Shown: positions 35,923 to 46,810, numbered from the stretch's first letter. The stretch is DNA of 64,000 bases from Rhizobium sp. R635 (GCF_002211285.1 NZ_LOKX01000003.1:62001-126000); one strand, 5' to 3'. Numbers and translations are program-made. Notes: generated by a model from the letters alone, not told the origin.

Positions 35923-37059
35923 TTACTTGCCCGCCTTGGCGTCGACCCAGTAGCCCGGCTGATAGGCGACCGGCAGGAACTTCTCGTGGAATTCCTTGAA
36001 GGTGGCATCCGGGTCGAGATCGGCAAAGAGGTTCGGATGGAACCACTTCGCCAGCTGCTGGACGGCGACGAACTGGTAGGGGCTGGTATAGAACTGGTGC
36101 CAGATCGCATGGACGTTGCCGCCGGCCACCGCCTTGGAGCCGGTGAAGGCCGGGTTTTCCATCAGCGTGATCAGCGCCTTGCGGCTGTCGCCGAGGGTGG
36201 CGGCGGCGTTCGGGCCGACATTCACGAAATCCTTGGCGTCCTTGGTCTGGCTCCAGTTGGAACCGGTGACGACGATGACCTCGGGATTGGAAGCGACGAC
36301 CTGTTCGGCATTGATGGAGCCGGTGTAACCCGGCAGGAAATCGGAGCCGAGATTGTGGCCGCCGGCCAAATCGACCATCAGGCCGAAATTATCCGGACCG
36401 AACGTGCCGCAGCATTCCACCAGACCGGCGGCGCGATACATGAAGACCTTCGGCTCCGGCGGATTGGCCGCCTTCAGTCTGTCGGTCACGCGCGCCATCT
36501 GCTCCTTCCAGAAGCTGGCAACGGCTTCGGCGCGGTCCTCATGGCCGAAGAGCTTGCCGAGAATCTTCAGGCTCGGCTCGGTGTTGGCGAGAATATGCTC
36601 GCGGAAATCGATGTAGACGATCTTGACGCCGATGCCGTTCAGCATCTCCTCGAGCTTCACCTCGTCGGCCGCCGTCTTGTTGCCGATCGGCAGCAGCAGC
36701 ACGTCCGGGTGAAGCTTGACGACCGTTTCGGTCTGCAGCGTGCCGTCCGTCAAGTTGCCGAGGAAGGGCAGGTCCTTGCCCTTGGGAAACTTCTCGACAT
36801 AGGCGTTGAAGCCGTCCTTGTCGGTGGTCCAGAGATCGTTGCGCCAGCCGACGATCTTGGCGAAGGGATCTTCCTTCTCGATCGGCGCGACGGCGTAGAG
36901 CATGCGGCCTTCCCCAAGGATCACACGCTCGACCGGCTTGTCGAAGCTCACTTCGCGGCCCGCCACATCCTTGATGGTGAAGGATTGGGCGAGCGCCGAA
37001 AGCGGCATCAGGCTCGCAATCGCGGCAGCGGAAACTGCGAGCATTTTCACGAAATTCAT
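35923..37059 (-). CDS. Iron/siderophore ABC importer, periplasmic binding protein
   Basis: A 378-residue binding protein of the FepB/BtuF (cluster A-II) fold. Residues 1-24 are a signal peptide ending SALAQ. The N-terminal lobe starts FTIKDVAGREVSFDKPVERVI, then EKEDPFAKIVGWRND and VVKLHPDVLLLP; a long helix joins to the C-terminal lobe (VVASNPEVIVVTG). A Cys-Cys pair (LVECCG) is unusual. The substrate is unknown; the RirA-type box upstream argues for iron. Ribosome site AGGGGA. Confidence 0.88.
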   Translation of the reverse strand: MNFVKMLAVSAAAIASLMPLSALAQSFTIKDVAGREVSFDKPVERVILGEGRMLYAVAPIEKEDPFAKIVGWRNDLWTTDKDGFNAYVEKFPKGKDLPFLGNLTDGTLQTETVVKLHPDVLLLPIGNKTAADEVKLEEMLNGIGVKIVYIDFREHILANTEPSLKILGKLFGHEDRAEAVASFWKEQMARVTDRLKAANPPEPKVFMYRAAGLVECCGTFGPDNFGLMVDLAGGHNLGSDFLPGYTGSINAEQVVASNPEVIVVTGSNWSQTKDAKDFVNVGPNAAATLGDSRKALITLMENPAFTGSKAVAGGNVHAIWHQFYTSPYQFVAVQQLAKWFHPNLFADLDPDATFKEFHEKFLPVAYQPGYWVDAKAGK

Positions 37060-37107
37060 CTGGAAATTCCCCTGAGGTCTGAATAATGTCCGCAGGCATA
37101 AGAAATA

Positions 37108-37122
37108 TGACTTTCTAAATCA
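37108..37122. promoter_or_regulatory. Iron-responsive palindrome (TGA-N9-TCA)
   Basis: TGACTTTCTAAATCA fits the TGA-N9-TCA iron-responsive operator recognised by RirA in Rhizobium, and contains the TTTAGAA-like core when read on the other strand. It lies between the iron importer operon and the divergent methyltransferase gene and could repress both when iron is sufficient. Site identity comes from the motif only. Confidence 0.65.
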
Positions 37123-37174
37123 AGTTATATGTTTTAGAGCGTTTCCAAACTGATGCCATGCCGGGGTGCCTGCG

Positions 37175-37960
37175 ATGAATTCCATGAACACGAACTACTC
37201 CATCCGCGACGAAATCCGCGACTTCTGGTCGGAGCGGGCCGCCACCTTCGACCAGAGCGTTGGCCATGAGATCTTTTCGGAAGAAGAGCGGAAGGGCTGG
37301 CAGCGGCTGATCCGAAAGCATCTCGGCGAGGGGCAAGGGCGTGCGGCGCTCGATCTTGCCTGCGGCACGGCCGTCATCTCGCATCTGATGAACGATGTCG
37401 GCTTCAAGGTGACTGGGTTGGACTGGTCGGATGCGATGCTGGCGCAGGCGCGCGCCAAGGCGAAGAAGCGCGGCACCGATATCCGCTTCGTTTCCGGAGA
37501 TGCCGAAAACACGATGGAGCCGAGGGACAGCTACGACGTCATCACCAACCGCCATCTCGTCTGGACGCTGGTAGATCCGGCTTCGGCCTTCAAGGAATGG
37601 TTCGCGGTGCTGAAGCCCGGCGGCAAGGTGCTGATCCTCGACGGCAATATGGGCAAGGAGACCTGGGTCAAGGGCCTGCAGAAGCTCTGGACGAAAATCA
37701 CGGGCAAGCCGGCGGCGAGCCACATGTCGCCTGAGATGATGGCGCGGCACCAGAACATCCGCTCCCGCGTGCATTTCGCCAAGGCGATGCCGGCCGAAGC
37801 TGTGGTCGATCTTCTCCGTCAGGCGGGCTTTACGGATATCGTGGTTGACCGCAAGCTCGGGGATATCCATTGGGCGCAGGCGCGCAAGATGCCGTTTCTG
37901 CGTGGGCTGGAGCGGATGGTGCAGGAGCGGTTTGCGATTTGTGCGCGTAAGCCTGGGTGA
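37175..37960 (+). CDS. Class I SAM-dependent methyltransferase
   Basis: A 261-residue cytosolic methyltransferase. Motif I ALDLACGTAVISH binds SAM, LDWSDAMLAQA is motif II with the ribose-binding Asp, and SYDVITNRHLVWTLVDPASAF forms motifs III-IV before the LKPGGKVLILDGN strand. The FWSERAATFDQSVGHEI N-terminus is shared with ubiquinone/siderophore-type methyltransferases. The substrate is unknown; sharing an iron box with a siderophore-type importer suggests a role in handling the imported chelate. The start is uncertain: GTG 37166, ATG 37175 (chosen, after GGGGTG) or ATG 37184. Confidence 0.85.
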   Translation: MNSMNTNYSIRDEIRDFWSERAATFDQSVGHEIFSEEERKGWQRLIRKHLGEGQGRAALDLACGTAVISHLMNDVGFKVTGLDWSDAMLAQARAKAKKRGTDIRFVSGDAENTMEPRDSYDVITNRHLVWTLVDPASAFKEWFAVLKPGGKVLILDGNMGKETWVKGLQKLWTKITGKPAASHMSPEMMARHQNIRSRVHFAKAMPAEAVVDLLRQAGFTDIVVDRKLGDIHWAQARKMPFLRGLERMVQERFAICARKPG

Positions 37961-37970
37961 TTGGGATTTT

Positions 37971-38270
37971 CCCTTCTCCCCAGCGGGGAGAAGATGCCGG
38001 CAGGCAGATGAGGGGGTGAGCGGCAAAGCCGCGAATGCGCTGAGCGTAAGCGCAGGGCAACAATGACCGGCGTGCCGTGCAGCCCCCTCATCCGACCCTT
38101 CGGGCCACCTTCTCCCCACTGGGGAGAAGAGGGAACAAGCCGCCTGCTTCTCTTTCTACTTCAGACGTTTCTAGGAACTGAGACGTTGCCAGGATCCCGC
38201 TTCTCCCCAGCGGGGAGAAGATGCCGGCAGGCAGATGAGGGGGCTGCACGGCACGCCCTCTCATCCGTTA
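37971..38270. repeat. RIME-like palindromic repeats (locus 2, three units)
   Basis: Three copies of the CTTCTCCCC-N-GGGGAGAAG stem occur at about 37973, 38110 and 38200. The first and third carry the ATGCCGGCAGGCAGATGAGGGGG arm; the second is in opposite orientation with CCCCCTCATCCGACCC and a CTTCGGGCCACC arm. So one isolated unit is followed by a head-to-head pair. They fill the 365-bp gap between the methyltransferase gene and moaA, with no gene in it. Confidence 0.85.
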
Positions 38271-38325
38271 TTCCTGTGCTCGTCACAGGAGTGAGGGCGC
38301 TGCACGGCATGCCCTCACCAACTTA

Positions 38326-39372
38326 TCACCCACCAGTGACACTCATATGCCGCGCCACCGCTGGCCGGTTATGAGTCCGGTCGATGATGAAGTCGTGGCC
38401 TTTCGGCTTGCGGGTGATGGCTTCGTCGATGGCGGCGTGGAGGAGGGCGTCGTCTTCGGTGGTGCGGAGCGCGGCGCGGAGATCGGCGGCGTCGTTTTGG
38501 CCGAGGCACATATAGAGCGTACCGGTGCAGGTGAGGCGCACGCGGTTGCAGCTTTCGCAGAAATTATGGGTCAGCGGCGTGATGAAGCCGAGGCGGCCGC
38601 CGGTTTCCTCGACCTTGACGTAACGCGCCGGGCCGCCGGTCTGGTAGTCGATGTCGGCGAGCGTGAACTGACGTCCGAGATCGGCGCGCAGCTCGGAGAG
38701 CGGCAGGTATTGATCGGTGCGGTCCTCTTCGATCTCGCCCATCGGCATGGTTTCGATGACGGTGAGGTCCATGCCGCGGCCATGGGCGAAGCGCAGGATT
38801 TCGGGCATCTCCACGTCGTTGAAACCTTTGAGGGCTACGGCGTTGAGCTTGATCTTGAGGCCGGCCTTCTGGGCGTCGTCGATGCCTTCCATGACCTTGG
38901 AGAAATCGCCCCAGCGGGTGATCTTGCGGAACTTATCGGGATCGAGCGTATCGAGCGAGACGTTGATGCGGCGCACGCCGCAGTCATAGAGTTCCGCGGC
39001 ATGGCGCGCGAGCTGCGAGCCGTTGGTCGTCAGCGTTAGCTCGTCGAGGCCGGAGCCGATCTTTTCGCCAAGTTGGCGCACCAGATACATGATGTTCTTG
39101 CGCACCAGCGGCTCGCCGCCGGTCAGCCTGATCTTACGCACGCCCTTGGCGATGAAGGCGGAACAGAGACGGTCGAGCTCTTCCAGCGTCAAGAGATCCT
39201 TCTTCGGCAGGAAGGTCATATTCTCCGCCATGCAATAGGTGCAGCGGAAATCGCAGCGGTCGGTGACGGAGACGCGGAGATAGGTGACCGCCCGGCCGAA
39301 AGGGTCGATCATCGGATGTGCATCCGCCGTGAGCGGCGATGCGTTGCCTATGGTTCCGACTCTCGTATTCAC
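38326..39372 (-). CDS. moaA: GTP 3',8-cyclase MoaA
   Basis: A 348-residue radical-SAM enzyme that begins molybdopterin synthesis by cyclising GTP. The N-terminal cluster motif is CDFRCTYC, the SAM-binding region follows ([10 protein letters not shown]), and the second iron-sulfur site is [18 protein letters not shown] near residue 260-280. Length is normal. I use GTG 39370-39372 (VNTRVGTIG) with GGAGGAATTG before it; the longer frame from 39423 lacks a ribosome site. mobA and mobB for the last step of the pathway lie 20 kb upstream. Confidence 0.93.
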   Translation of the reverse strand: MNTRVGTIGNASPLTADAHPMIDPFGRAVTYLRVSVTDRCDFRCTYCMAENMTFLPKKDLLTLEELDRLCSAFIAKGVRKIRLTGGEPLVRKNIMYLVRQLGEKIGSGLDELTLTTNGSQLARHAAELYDCGVRRINVSLDTLDPDKFRKITRWGDFSKVMEGIDDAQKAGLKIKLNAVALKGFNDVEMPEILRFAHGRGMDLTVIETMPMGEIEEDRTDQYLPLSELRADLGRQFTLADIDYQTGGPARYVKVEETGGRLGFITPLTHNFCESCNRVRLTCTGTLYMCLGQNDAADLRAALRTTEDDALLHAAIDEAITRKPKGHDFIIDRTHNRPAVARHMSVTGG

Positions 39373-39548
39373 CAATTCCTCCGCAACGGACCCGCGCCAG
39401 ACGGGATCGTTGCCTGTTTTCAAGCGCTATCTCTCTATTTGTGCATATGTGATTGCCCCGTCAAGGGAAACAGAATTCGCACACGCTAATTTGCGCTTGC
39501 CTCGAAAATGCCGAGCGCCTACTTCTCCAGGGAAAGAGGGTGATAGAG

Positions 39549-39923
39549 ATGAGCGATATCTGGCCGAGCGAACTTCGCGTTTCAAAAGACCGGCAGCGGC
39601 TGGTGGTGACCTTCAATGACGGCCAGAGCTTCGATCTTTCGGCCGAACTCCTTCGGGTCCTGTCGCCCTCCGCCGAGGTGCAGGGGCATGGGCCGGGGCA
39701 GAAGGTGACGGTGCCGGGCAAGCGCGACGTCGCGATCGTCGCGATGACGCCGACCGGCAATTACGCGGTTAGAATCGGCTTCGACGACATGCACGATACC
39801 GGCATCTACACCTGGACCTATCTGCGTGAACTCGGCGAACGCGGCGCGGAGCTGTTTTCCGCCTATGAGGACGAGCTCCGGGAAAAGGGCATGAGCCGCG
39901 ACACGGCGGAAAGACCGCGCTGA
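39549..39923 (+). CDS. DUF971 domain protein
   Basis: A 124-residue protein made of one DUF971 domain, the small beta-rich domain also found at the N-terminus of gamma-butyrobetaine hydroxylase. PSELRVSKDRQRLVVTFNDG and the FDDMHDTGIYTWTYLREL segment are typical. The function is unknown; relatives often sit near Fe-S or Mo cofactor genes, as here beside moaA (divergent). The upstream part of the frame has no ribosome site, so the start is ATG 39549. Confidence 0.85.
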   Translation: MSDIWPSELRVSKDRQRLVVTFNDGQSFDLSAELLRVLSPSAEVQGHGPGQKVTVPGKRDVAIVAMTPTGNYAVRIGFDDMHDTGIYTWTYLRELGERGAELFSAYEDELREKGMSRDTAERPR

Positions 39924-39951
39924 ATTTCAATAGACAGCCATTGGGGGACAC

Positions 39952-41142
39952 ATGGCGAAAGCGAATAGAAAGAACTGGCTGCGCGCCAAGGGCAGCGCCG
40001 CCGGCAGCAAGGTGACCTTCCTCGAGCTGTTCTTCGATCTGGTCTTCGTCTTTTCGATCTCGCAGCTTTCGCATGCGCTCGCCGCCCATTATACGCTGCT
40101 CGGTGCGGCCGAAGCAGCGCTGATGACCTTCGCCGTCTGGTGGGTATGGATCTTCACCGCCTGGGTGACGAACTGGCTCGATCCCGACAAGATGCCGGTG
40201 CGCGGCATGCTCGTGGTGCTGATGATGCTCGGGCTGGTGCTGTCCGCTTCCATCCCCGAGGCTTTCGGCGACAAGGGCCTGCTGTTTGCCGGCGCCTATG
40301 TGGCGATGCAGGTCGGGCGCTCGCTGTTTACGACCTATGCGATGACGCGCGTCGACCGGGCCAATACGCTGAATTTCATGCGTATCAGCACCTGGCTCGT
40401 GGTCGCCGCCTTCTTCTGGATCGCCGGCGGGCTCATGGAGCATGAGGCGCGGCTGATCGCCTGGGTGATTGCACTCGTGATCGAATATGCCGGGCCGGCT
40501 GCGGGTTTTGCAGTGCCCGGCCTTGGTCGTTCGACGCCGAGCGACTGGGATGTTTCCGGCGCTCATATGGCCGAGCGCTGCGCGCTCTTCGTCATCATCT
40601 GCCTCGGCGAAGCGATCCTCGTTTCCGGCCGCACCTTTTCCGAGCTGCCGATCTCGGGTCTTACCAGCCTCGTCTTCGTGACCGCTTTCATCGGCACGGT
40701 CGCCATGTGGTGGCTCTATTTCCGCTTCGGCCATGGGCGCGCCGCCCATCGCATCGAGCATGAGGAGACGCCGGGAGCTTTGGCGCGGCAGGCCTTCACC
40801 TACGGGCATATCCCGATCTTGGCCGGCATCATCGTGCATGCGGTGGCGGTCGAATTCATGTTCTCGCATCCGCACGAGACGGGCGATCTCGGCATCGCTG
40901 CGGCGGTGCTCGGCGGCTCCGGCCTGTTCCTGATCGGCAACCTCTGGTTCAAGGGCGCGACCAGCGGGCGGATGCCGCTGTCGCATCTTGCCGGCCTCGT
41001 GCTGGTGGTCCTGCTGGCCTTCGTGGCCCCGTTCGTCGAGGTCTATCTGCTGGGAATCCTGGCGACGCTGGTGCTGATCATCGTCGCCGCCTGGGAATAT
41101 CGCTCGCTGAGCGGCACATCGGCGGCGCCGTCACTGCATTGA
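39952..41142 (+). CDS. ltrA: Low-temperature-requirement protein A (LtrA)
   Basis: A 396-residue inner-membrane protein with about ten helices, of the LtrA family named from a cold-sensitive Listeria mutant; its molecular function is not established. The N-terminal FLELFFDLVFVFSISQLSHAL signature, RCALFVIICLGEAILVSGRTF and the conserved MWWLYFRFGH are present. GGGGGACAC precedes the ATG. It lies 28 bp after the DUF971 gene and may be co-transcribed with it; the convergent marR gene ends 3 bp away. Confidence 0.88.
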   Translation: MAKANRKNWLRAKGSAAGSKVTFLELFFDLVFVFSISQLSHALAAHYTLLGAAEAALMTFAVWWVWIFTAWVTNWLDPDKMPVRGMLVVLMMLGLVLSASIPEAFGDKGLLFAGAYVAMQVGRSLFTTYAMTRVDRANTLNFMRISTWLVVAAFFWIAGGLMEHEARLIAWVIALVIEYAGPAAGFAVPGLGRSTPSDWDVSGAHMAERCALFVIICLGEAILVSGRTFSELPISGLTSLVFVTAFIGTVAMWWLYFRFGHGRAAHRIEHEETPGALARQAFTYGHIPILAGIIVHAVAVEFMFSHPHETGDLGIAAAVLGGSGLFLIGNLWFKGATSGRMPLSHLAGLVLVVLLAFVAPFVEVYLLGILATLVLIIVAAWEYRSLSGTSAAPSLH

Positions 41143-41145
41143 TCA

Positions 41146-41613
41146 TCAGTCATCGTCGCGCAGATCTTTCAGCAGCACGGCGATGATTCGCTCCATCGAG
41201 GAGGCGGTCGCCATGCATTGCTCGATCGGCTCCTCGGAGAGCGTGCGTTCGATGAGATCGGTCTGGATCGCCATGGCCGCCTCGGTCACTTTGCGGCCTT
41301 CGCCGGTGAGATAGAGGCGCAGCACGCGCTTGTCGCGTTCGTCGCCGCGCCGCTCGATCAGGCCGCGTTGTTCCATCTGCGGCAGCAGCATGCTCATATT
41401 GGAGCGGCCGACGAGGAGCTTGCGCGCGAGCTCCTGCTGCGAGATGCCCTCGAAACGGTAGAGATTGACCAGGATATCGAGATGCGGCGGCTTGATATCG
41501 AGATCGGCAAGCGAGCGGGTCAGGGATTGCTGCATGAGCTGGCAGGCGCGAGCCACCGCGATCCAGCTGCGAAAACGCGGATGATCCCAGGGTAGGGATT
41601 GATTTTTGTTCAT
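41146..41613 (-). CDS. MarR-family transcriptional regulator
   Basis: A 155-residue MarR regulator. The winged helix spans about 45-115: DILVNLYRFEGISQQELARKLLVGRSNMSMLLPQMEQRGLIERR, with the wing DERDKRVLRLYLT. Terminal helices form the dimer interface. It is divergent from an alpha/beta hydrolase gene 47 bp away and probably represses it or itself; the spacer contains GTTGTACTTTATTGTTCAGTG but no clear dyad. Confidence 0.88.
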   Translation of the reverse strand: MNKNQSLPWDHPRFRSWIAVARACQLMQQSLTRSLADLDIKPPHLDILVNLYRFEGISQQELARKLLVGRSNMSMLLPQMEQRGLIERRGDERDKRVLRLYLTGEGRKVTEAAMAIQTDLIERTLSEEPIEQCMATASSMERIIAVLLKDLRDDD

Positions 41614-41660
41614 CGTTGTACTTTATTGTTCAGTGTTGAACAGTCTTTTGGATTCCCACT

Positions 41661-42635
41661 ATGGCAAATTTTGCGCTTGAGGTCATCCGTCTCGGATTCC
41701 GGGTTCTGCAGGCGATTTCGCCGCGGCTGGCGGGCAGGGCGGCATTCCGGCTGTTCTGCCGCACACCATCGCCGCGGCCGAAGGGCGAGAAAGCGAAGGC
41801 GGCGCATGCGGCGGGCGCGGCACGGCTTGCCGGCGCCGAACGCTTCGTCCTCAGGCTTGCCGGCGGCGCCAAGGCCCATGCCTATCGCCTCAACGGCGGA
41901 GCGATCGGTGAGCGTAAGCGCTATCTCGTCACGCATGGCTGGGGCTCGAGCGCCGTCTACATGGCCGATCTCGTTTCGATGCTGGCGGCGACGGGCGCCG
42001 AGGTGGTGGCGCTCGATTTTCCCGGCCATGGGCTCGCGGGCGGACGCTTCCTGCATATGGGGCTTGCTGTCGAGGCGATCGCGGCGGCAGGGGAGCGCTT
42101 CGGCGTATTCGATGCGGCGATCGGCCATTCCTTCGGGGGCGCGGCGCTGATGGTCTCGGCGGCGGGCCTGATCCCGGATTCGGCGCCTGTTACCGGCGAG
42201 CGACTGGTGCTGATCGGCGCGCCGAGCGAGATGGCCTGGCTCTTTACCGATTTCGGCCGAATGGTCGGCCTTCGCCCCGTAGCCCAGGCCGTGCTGGAGA
42301 ATGAGGTTCATCGTGTCACTGGGCGGAGACTCGGGGATTTCGATGTGAGCAATACGGCGGGCTCGATCGGCCGGCCGGTTCTGGTGATCCATGCCGAGGA
42401 CGACAAAGAGGTGTCAGCGGCCCATGCCCGGCGTTACGGCGCGGCGGGAAATAGAGTGCGGCTGTTCTGGGCAAACGGATTCGGTCACCGGCGCATCATC
42501 GGCGCGGCGCCCGTGCTTGGCGCGATCGCGGCTTTTCTCGAAGGCGGCGCGGGCGAGGAAGCCGGCGAAAGCATCAAAAAAGATGCGGAGATCATTCCAT
42601 TTTTTGAGCTTCCGGCGAGGCGCGCGGCATTGTAG
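41661..42635 (+). CDS. Alpha/beta hydrolase
   Basis: A 324-residue hydrolase. VTHGWGSSAVYMADL is the oxyanion region and GHSFGGAALM the nucleophile elbow (Ser), with LVIHAEDDKEV supplying the acid and GFGHRRIIG the His, so the triad is intact. The N-terminal 75 residues are basic and partly hydrophobic (LQAISPRLAGRAAFRLF), perhaps associating with membrane. Substrate unknown. Divergent from marR, so MarR control is likely. The ribosome site is weak. Confidence 0.8.
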   Translation: MANFALEVIRLGFRVLQAISPRLAGRAAFRLFCRTPSPRPKGEKAKAAHAAGAARLAGAERFVLRLAGGAKAHAYRLNGGAIGERKRYLVTHGWGSSAVYMADLVSMLAATGAEVVALDFPGHGLAGGRFLHMGLAVEAIAAAGERFGVFDAAIGHSFGGAALMVSAAGLIPDSAPVTGERLVLIGAPSEMAWLFTDFGRMVGLRPVAQAVLENEVHRVTGRRLGDFDVSNTAGSIGRPVLVIHAEDDKEVSAAHARRYGAAGNRVRLFWANGFGHRRIIGAAPVLGAIAAFLEGGAGEEAGESIKKDAEIIPFFELPARRAAL

Positions 42636-42671
42636 CGTCCGTCCCGATATCAAGCCGCGGCGGGACGCCCC

Positions 42672-43283
42672 ATGAAAATCATCAGCAGCATCGAAGAGCT
42701 CAATACGATCTATGGCGCCGGCCTGTCGCAGGCCTCTGTCGACAAGGTGACCAAGCGGCTGACGCCGCTCTATCGCGAGATGATCGAGATCTCGCCGTTC
42801 GCGGCGCTTGCGACTGTCGGGCCGGAAGGGCTCGATTGTTCGCCGCGCGGCGATCTCGGCGGCGTGGTGCGCGTCGTCGACGACGAGACGCTGCATCTGC
42901 CGGACTGGCGCGGCAACAACCGGGTCGATTCGCTCTCCAACATCGTGCGCGATCCGAGGCTTGCGCTGATGTTCCTGATCCCCGGCTCGAATACGACGAT
43001 GCGCATCAACGGCCGCGGCGTCGTCTCGAACGACGAGGCGCTGCTTTCGAGTTTCGAGATGGACGGCAAACATCCCCGCACCGTCATCGTCATTTCGATC
43101 GACGAGGTCTATTTCCAATGCGCGCGCGCCGTGATGCGGGCCGAGCTCTGGAATGCCGAGCACTTTGCCGATCCGGCGAAGCTGCCGACGCCGGGCCAGA
43201 TGCTGAAGGTGGCGGTCGGCGATTTCGATCAGGAAACCTACGATCGGGAATGGCCAGGGCGGGCCGCGAAGACGATGTGGTGA
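42672..43283 (+). CDS. Pyridoxamine-5'-phosphate-oxidase-fold FMN protein
   Basis: A 203-residue protein with the split-barrel FMN-binding fold. FAALATVGPEGLDCSPRGDLGGVVRV is the first sheet, LHLPDWRGNNRVDSLSNIVRDP the FMN phosphate-binding segment, and RINGRGVVSNDEALL the dimer part. It belongs to the group annotated as MSMEG_1061-type FMN-dependent flavoproteins. The natural substrate is unknown. It follows the hydrolase gene by 36 bp in the same direction and may be in the same operon. Confidence 0.82.
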   Translation: MKIISSIEELNTIYGAGLSQASVDKVTKRLTPLYREMIEISPFAALATVGPEGLDCSPRGDLGGVVRVVDDETLHLPDWRGNNRVDSLSNIVRDPRLALMFLIPGSNTTMRINGRGVVSNDEALLSSFEMDGKHPRTVIVISIDEVYFQCARAVMRAELWNAEHFADPAKLPTPGQMLKVAVGDFDQETYDREWPGRAAKTMW

Positions 43284-43336
43284 GCCGCCGTCACCTGGCG
43301 GTGACGGCATACGACGCCGTGCGAGGCCTGGCGGCG

Positions 43337-44404
43337 TCAGGCCTTGTAGATCAGCCAGCTCTTGGTGAAATCCTTCTGCATGCCGTCCTCGTAGAGAATG
43401 GTGCAGTTGCGCCCGGCATTCTTGGCGCCATAGAGCGCGATGTCGGTCTTGCTGTAGAGTTCGCCGGCATCCTCGGCGCTGGAGGCCATGCAGACGCCGA
43501 TCGAGACGGTGACCGGGCCGTAATTCACCCGCGTGCGGGAATTCTTGAAGGGCGTTGTTTCCAGCGTGCGGCGGATGCGCTCGGCGATCGCCATCACTTC
43601 CTCTGATGTATTGCCCTCGATGATGAGCGCGAATTCCTCGCCGCCGGCACGGGCGACGAAGACGTCGCGCCGGACATTGCTGCGGATGACGGAGGCGACG
43701 GTGGCGAGGATCTTGTCGCCGACCGGATGGCCGTATGTGTCGTTGATCTTCTTGAAATTGTCGATGTCTGCGAGCAGAAGCGCCGTCACCGGCCGCATGC
43801 CGGGATTGTTGAAGACGGCGGAGAGGCGGTCGTCGAAGGCGCGGCGGTTGGAAAGGCGCGTCAGCGAGTCGGTGTTGGCGATGCGCTTGTATTCGTCCAG
43901 TTCCTTGCGGACCTGGTCCATCTCCTGCGAGCGCTGGACGACGTCCTCGACGGTGCGCTCGCCGTGCGCCATCGTATCGCCGGTCGCCTGGCTCAGAAGC
44001 TCTATGGCGCTTTCGATCAGTTCGACGCTGGCATTGCTCTTGGAGGTGATGCGCTTATGGGTCTCGCCGAGCAGCCTCGTATAGCTTTCGAGCGAGCTTT
44101 GCTCCTGCCTCAGGATGCGCAGCAGGCCGTCGAGTTCGCCCGATATGCGCGTATGGGCATCGTCGAAGACACGGGCGGGGCTGTTGGTGAAATATTGCGC
44201 GCCGAGCGCGTCTAGTTCGGCCTGGGTCGCCTGGCTGCCGAGAGCTGCGAGCTCGCGGGTCAGCGCCGGATTGGAGCCGATATAGGCCTCGTAGAAGAGT
44301 TCGTAATTGCGGGGTATCGGCGCAACGCCCATCGAACGCATGGCATAGGTGATCTGGCCCGCTACATCGGGAACCTGCACCTTGGGCGCGACAGCCGTAT
44401 TCAT
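43337..44404 (-). CDS. Diguanylate cyclase (GGDEF)
   Basis: A 355-residue soluble enzyme making cyclic di-GMP from GTP. The C-terminal GGDEF domain (about 185-340) is complete: DSLTRLSNRRAFDDRL, LLADIDNFKKINDTYGHPVGD with the metal-binding Asp, and active-site GGEEF. No RxxD inhibition site lies at the usual distance before GGEEF (VRRD is there instead). The N-terminal 170 residues are helical with no named sensor domain and no membrane helices. GAGGAG precedes the ATG. Confidence 0.92.
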   Translation of the reverse strand: MNTAVAPKVQVPDVAGQITYAMRSMGVAPIPRNYELFYEAYIGSNPALTRELAALGSQATQAELDALGAQYFTNSPARVFDDAHTRISGELDGLLRILRQEQSSLESYTRLLGETHKRITSKSNASVELIESAIELLSQATGDTMAHGERTVEDVVQRSQEMDQVRKELDEYKRIANTDSLTRLSNRRAFDDRLSAVFNNPGMRPVTALLLADIDNFKKINDTYGHPVGDKILATVASVIRSNVRRDVFVARAGGEEFALIIEGNTSEEVMAIAERIRRTLETTPFKNSRTRVNYGPVTVSIGVCMASSAEDAGELYSKTDIALYGAKNAGRNCTILYEDGMQKDFTKSWLIYKA

Positions 44405-44753
44405 CCGGCGAACTCCTCATATATTCGAAGGCAATATTTTATTTGTTAGCTTAAATTTCTTGGGAAAAGATTAAAGCGACATATACCAAAGATTACATAC
44501 GACAACTTCGCATCGGGTCAATACTTCAAGCAGGCCTATGATTTTCCATGGAAAAACGTATCTTGAACGGGACAGTGCATACCCGTTGTACGGGAGCGGT
44601 GTATAAAAAACTTACAGTTCTTTTTCTCGCTGGGGATCGTATTCATCTTGTCGACATCCGGTTTTGGTCGTCTCCTATTTCAGCCTGGATATTTCGGGAT
44701 GATAATTTCCAGCGGTAAACCCGACTGCTGCCAGAAAACCGGGGCGTGAGATC
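44405..44753. other. AT-rich intergenic region
   Basis: 349 bp without a gene. It holds the diguanylate cyclase promoter and is AT-richer than its surroundings. One small dyad, CCCGT-TGT-ACGGG at 44582-44594, is the only structure I see. Confidence 0.5.
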
Positions 44754-44918
44754 ATGGAAAGGTCCCGTGCCATTTCTTTCGCCATCCTCGCTTTCACCAT
44801 CATCGCAGGCGGCGCTCTGCTGCTGGAGCACACCGGCCTCTTTGCCGGCGCATTCCGGACGGAGATCCTGGCGAGAGTGGATGATGGGGAGGTGGTGAGC
44901 GCTGCAGATATTCAGTAA
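44754..44918 (+). CDS. Small membrane protein, hypothetical (54 aa)
   Basis: A 54-residue ORF. Residues 6-24 (AISFAILAFTIIAGGALLL) form one hydrophobic helix after a basic MERSR start, then a short acidic periplasmic tail (RVDDGEVVSAADIQ). The positive-inside pattern supports a real membrane peptide. The ribosome site is weak (GGGGCGTGAG). It lies just before a repeat element. No family recognised. Confidence 0.5.
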   Translation: MERSRAISFAILAFTIIAGGALLLEHTGLFAGAFRTEILARVDDGEVVSAADIQ

Positions 44919-44939
44919 TGGTGCGGGTATCGGAAGGGG

Positions 44940-45155
44940 GTGCCGTGTGGCCCCCTCATCTGCCTGCCGGCATCGACCGGGGCGAGCCACGGGTCTCGCC
45001 CGTCCTACGGACCCCCGCAGGGGAGAAGGGACTCGTGGCAGCGTCTCGCTCCCATTGAGACCTTTACGGTAGGGAACGACGGTCGGCGGCTTGCACCCTC
45101 TTCTCCCCAGCGGGGAGAAGGTGGCCCGAAGGGTCGGATGAGGGGGCTGCACGGC
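44940..45155. repeat. RIME-like palindromic repeat with a nested insertion (locus 3)
   Basis: A head-to-head pair as at locus 1: left arm GCCGTGTGGCCCCCTCATCT..., right arm CTTCTCCCCAGCGGGGAGAAG then GGTGGCCCGAAGGGTCGGATGAGGGGG. In the left unit the usual CATCTTCTCCCC is interrupted: after GGCATC a foreign stretch of about 44 bp (44975-45018) appears before AGGGGAGAAGGGA resumes. That stretch has its own 7-bp stem, GGGCGAG and CTCGCCC (44980-44986, 44995-45001). Confidence 0.8.
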
Positions 45156-45202
45156 AAACCGTTGATTGCCCTTCATCTGCCTTCAAAGACCACACCAGGC
45201 AA

Positions 45203-46810
<1,608 letters not shown>

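Noticed and set aside
35050..37086. 678-codon open frame on the plus strand
   Set aside because: Antisense to the iron ABC permease and binding-protein genes, which show clear family motifs; the frame is a GC-rich shadow.
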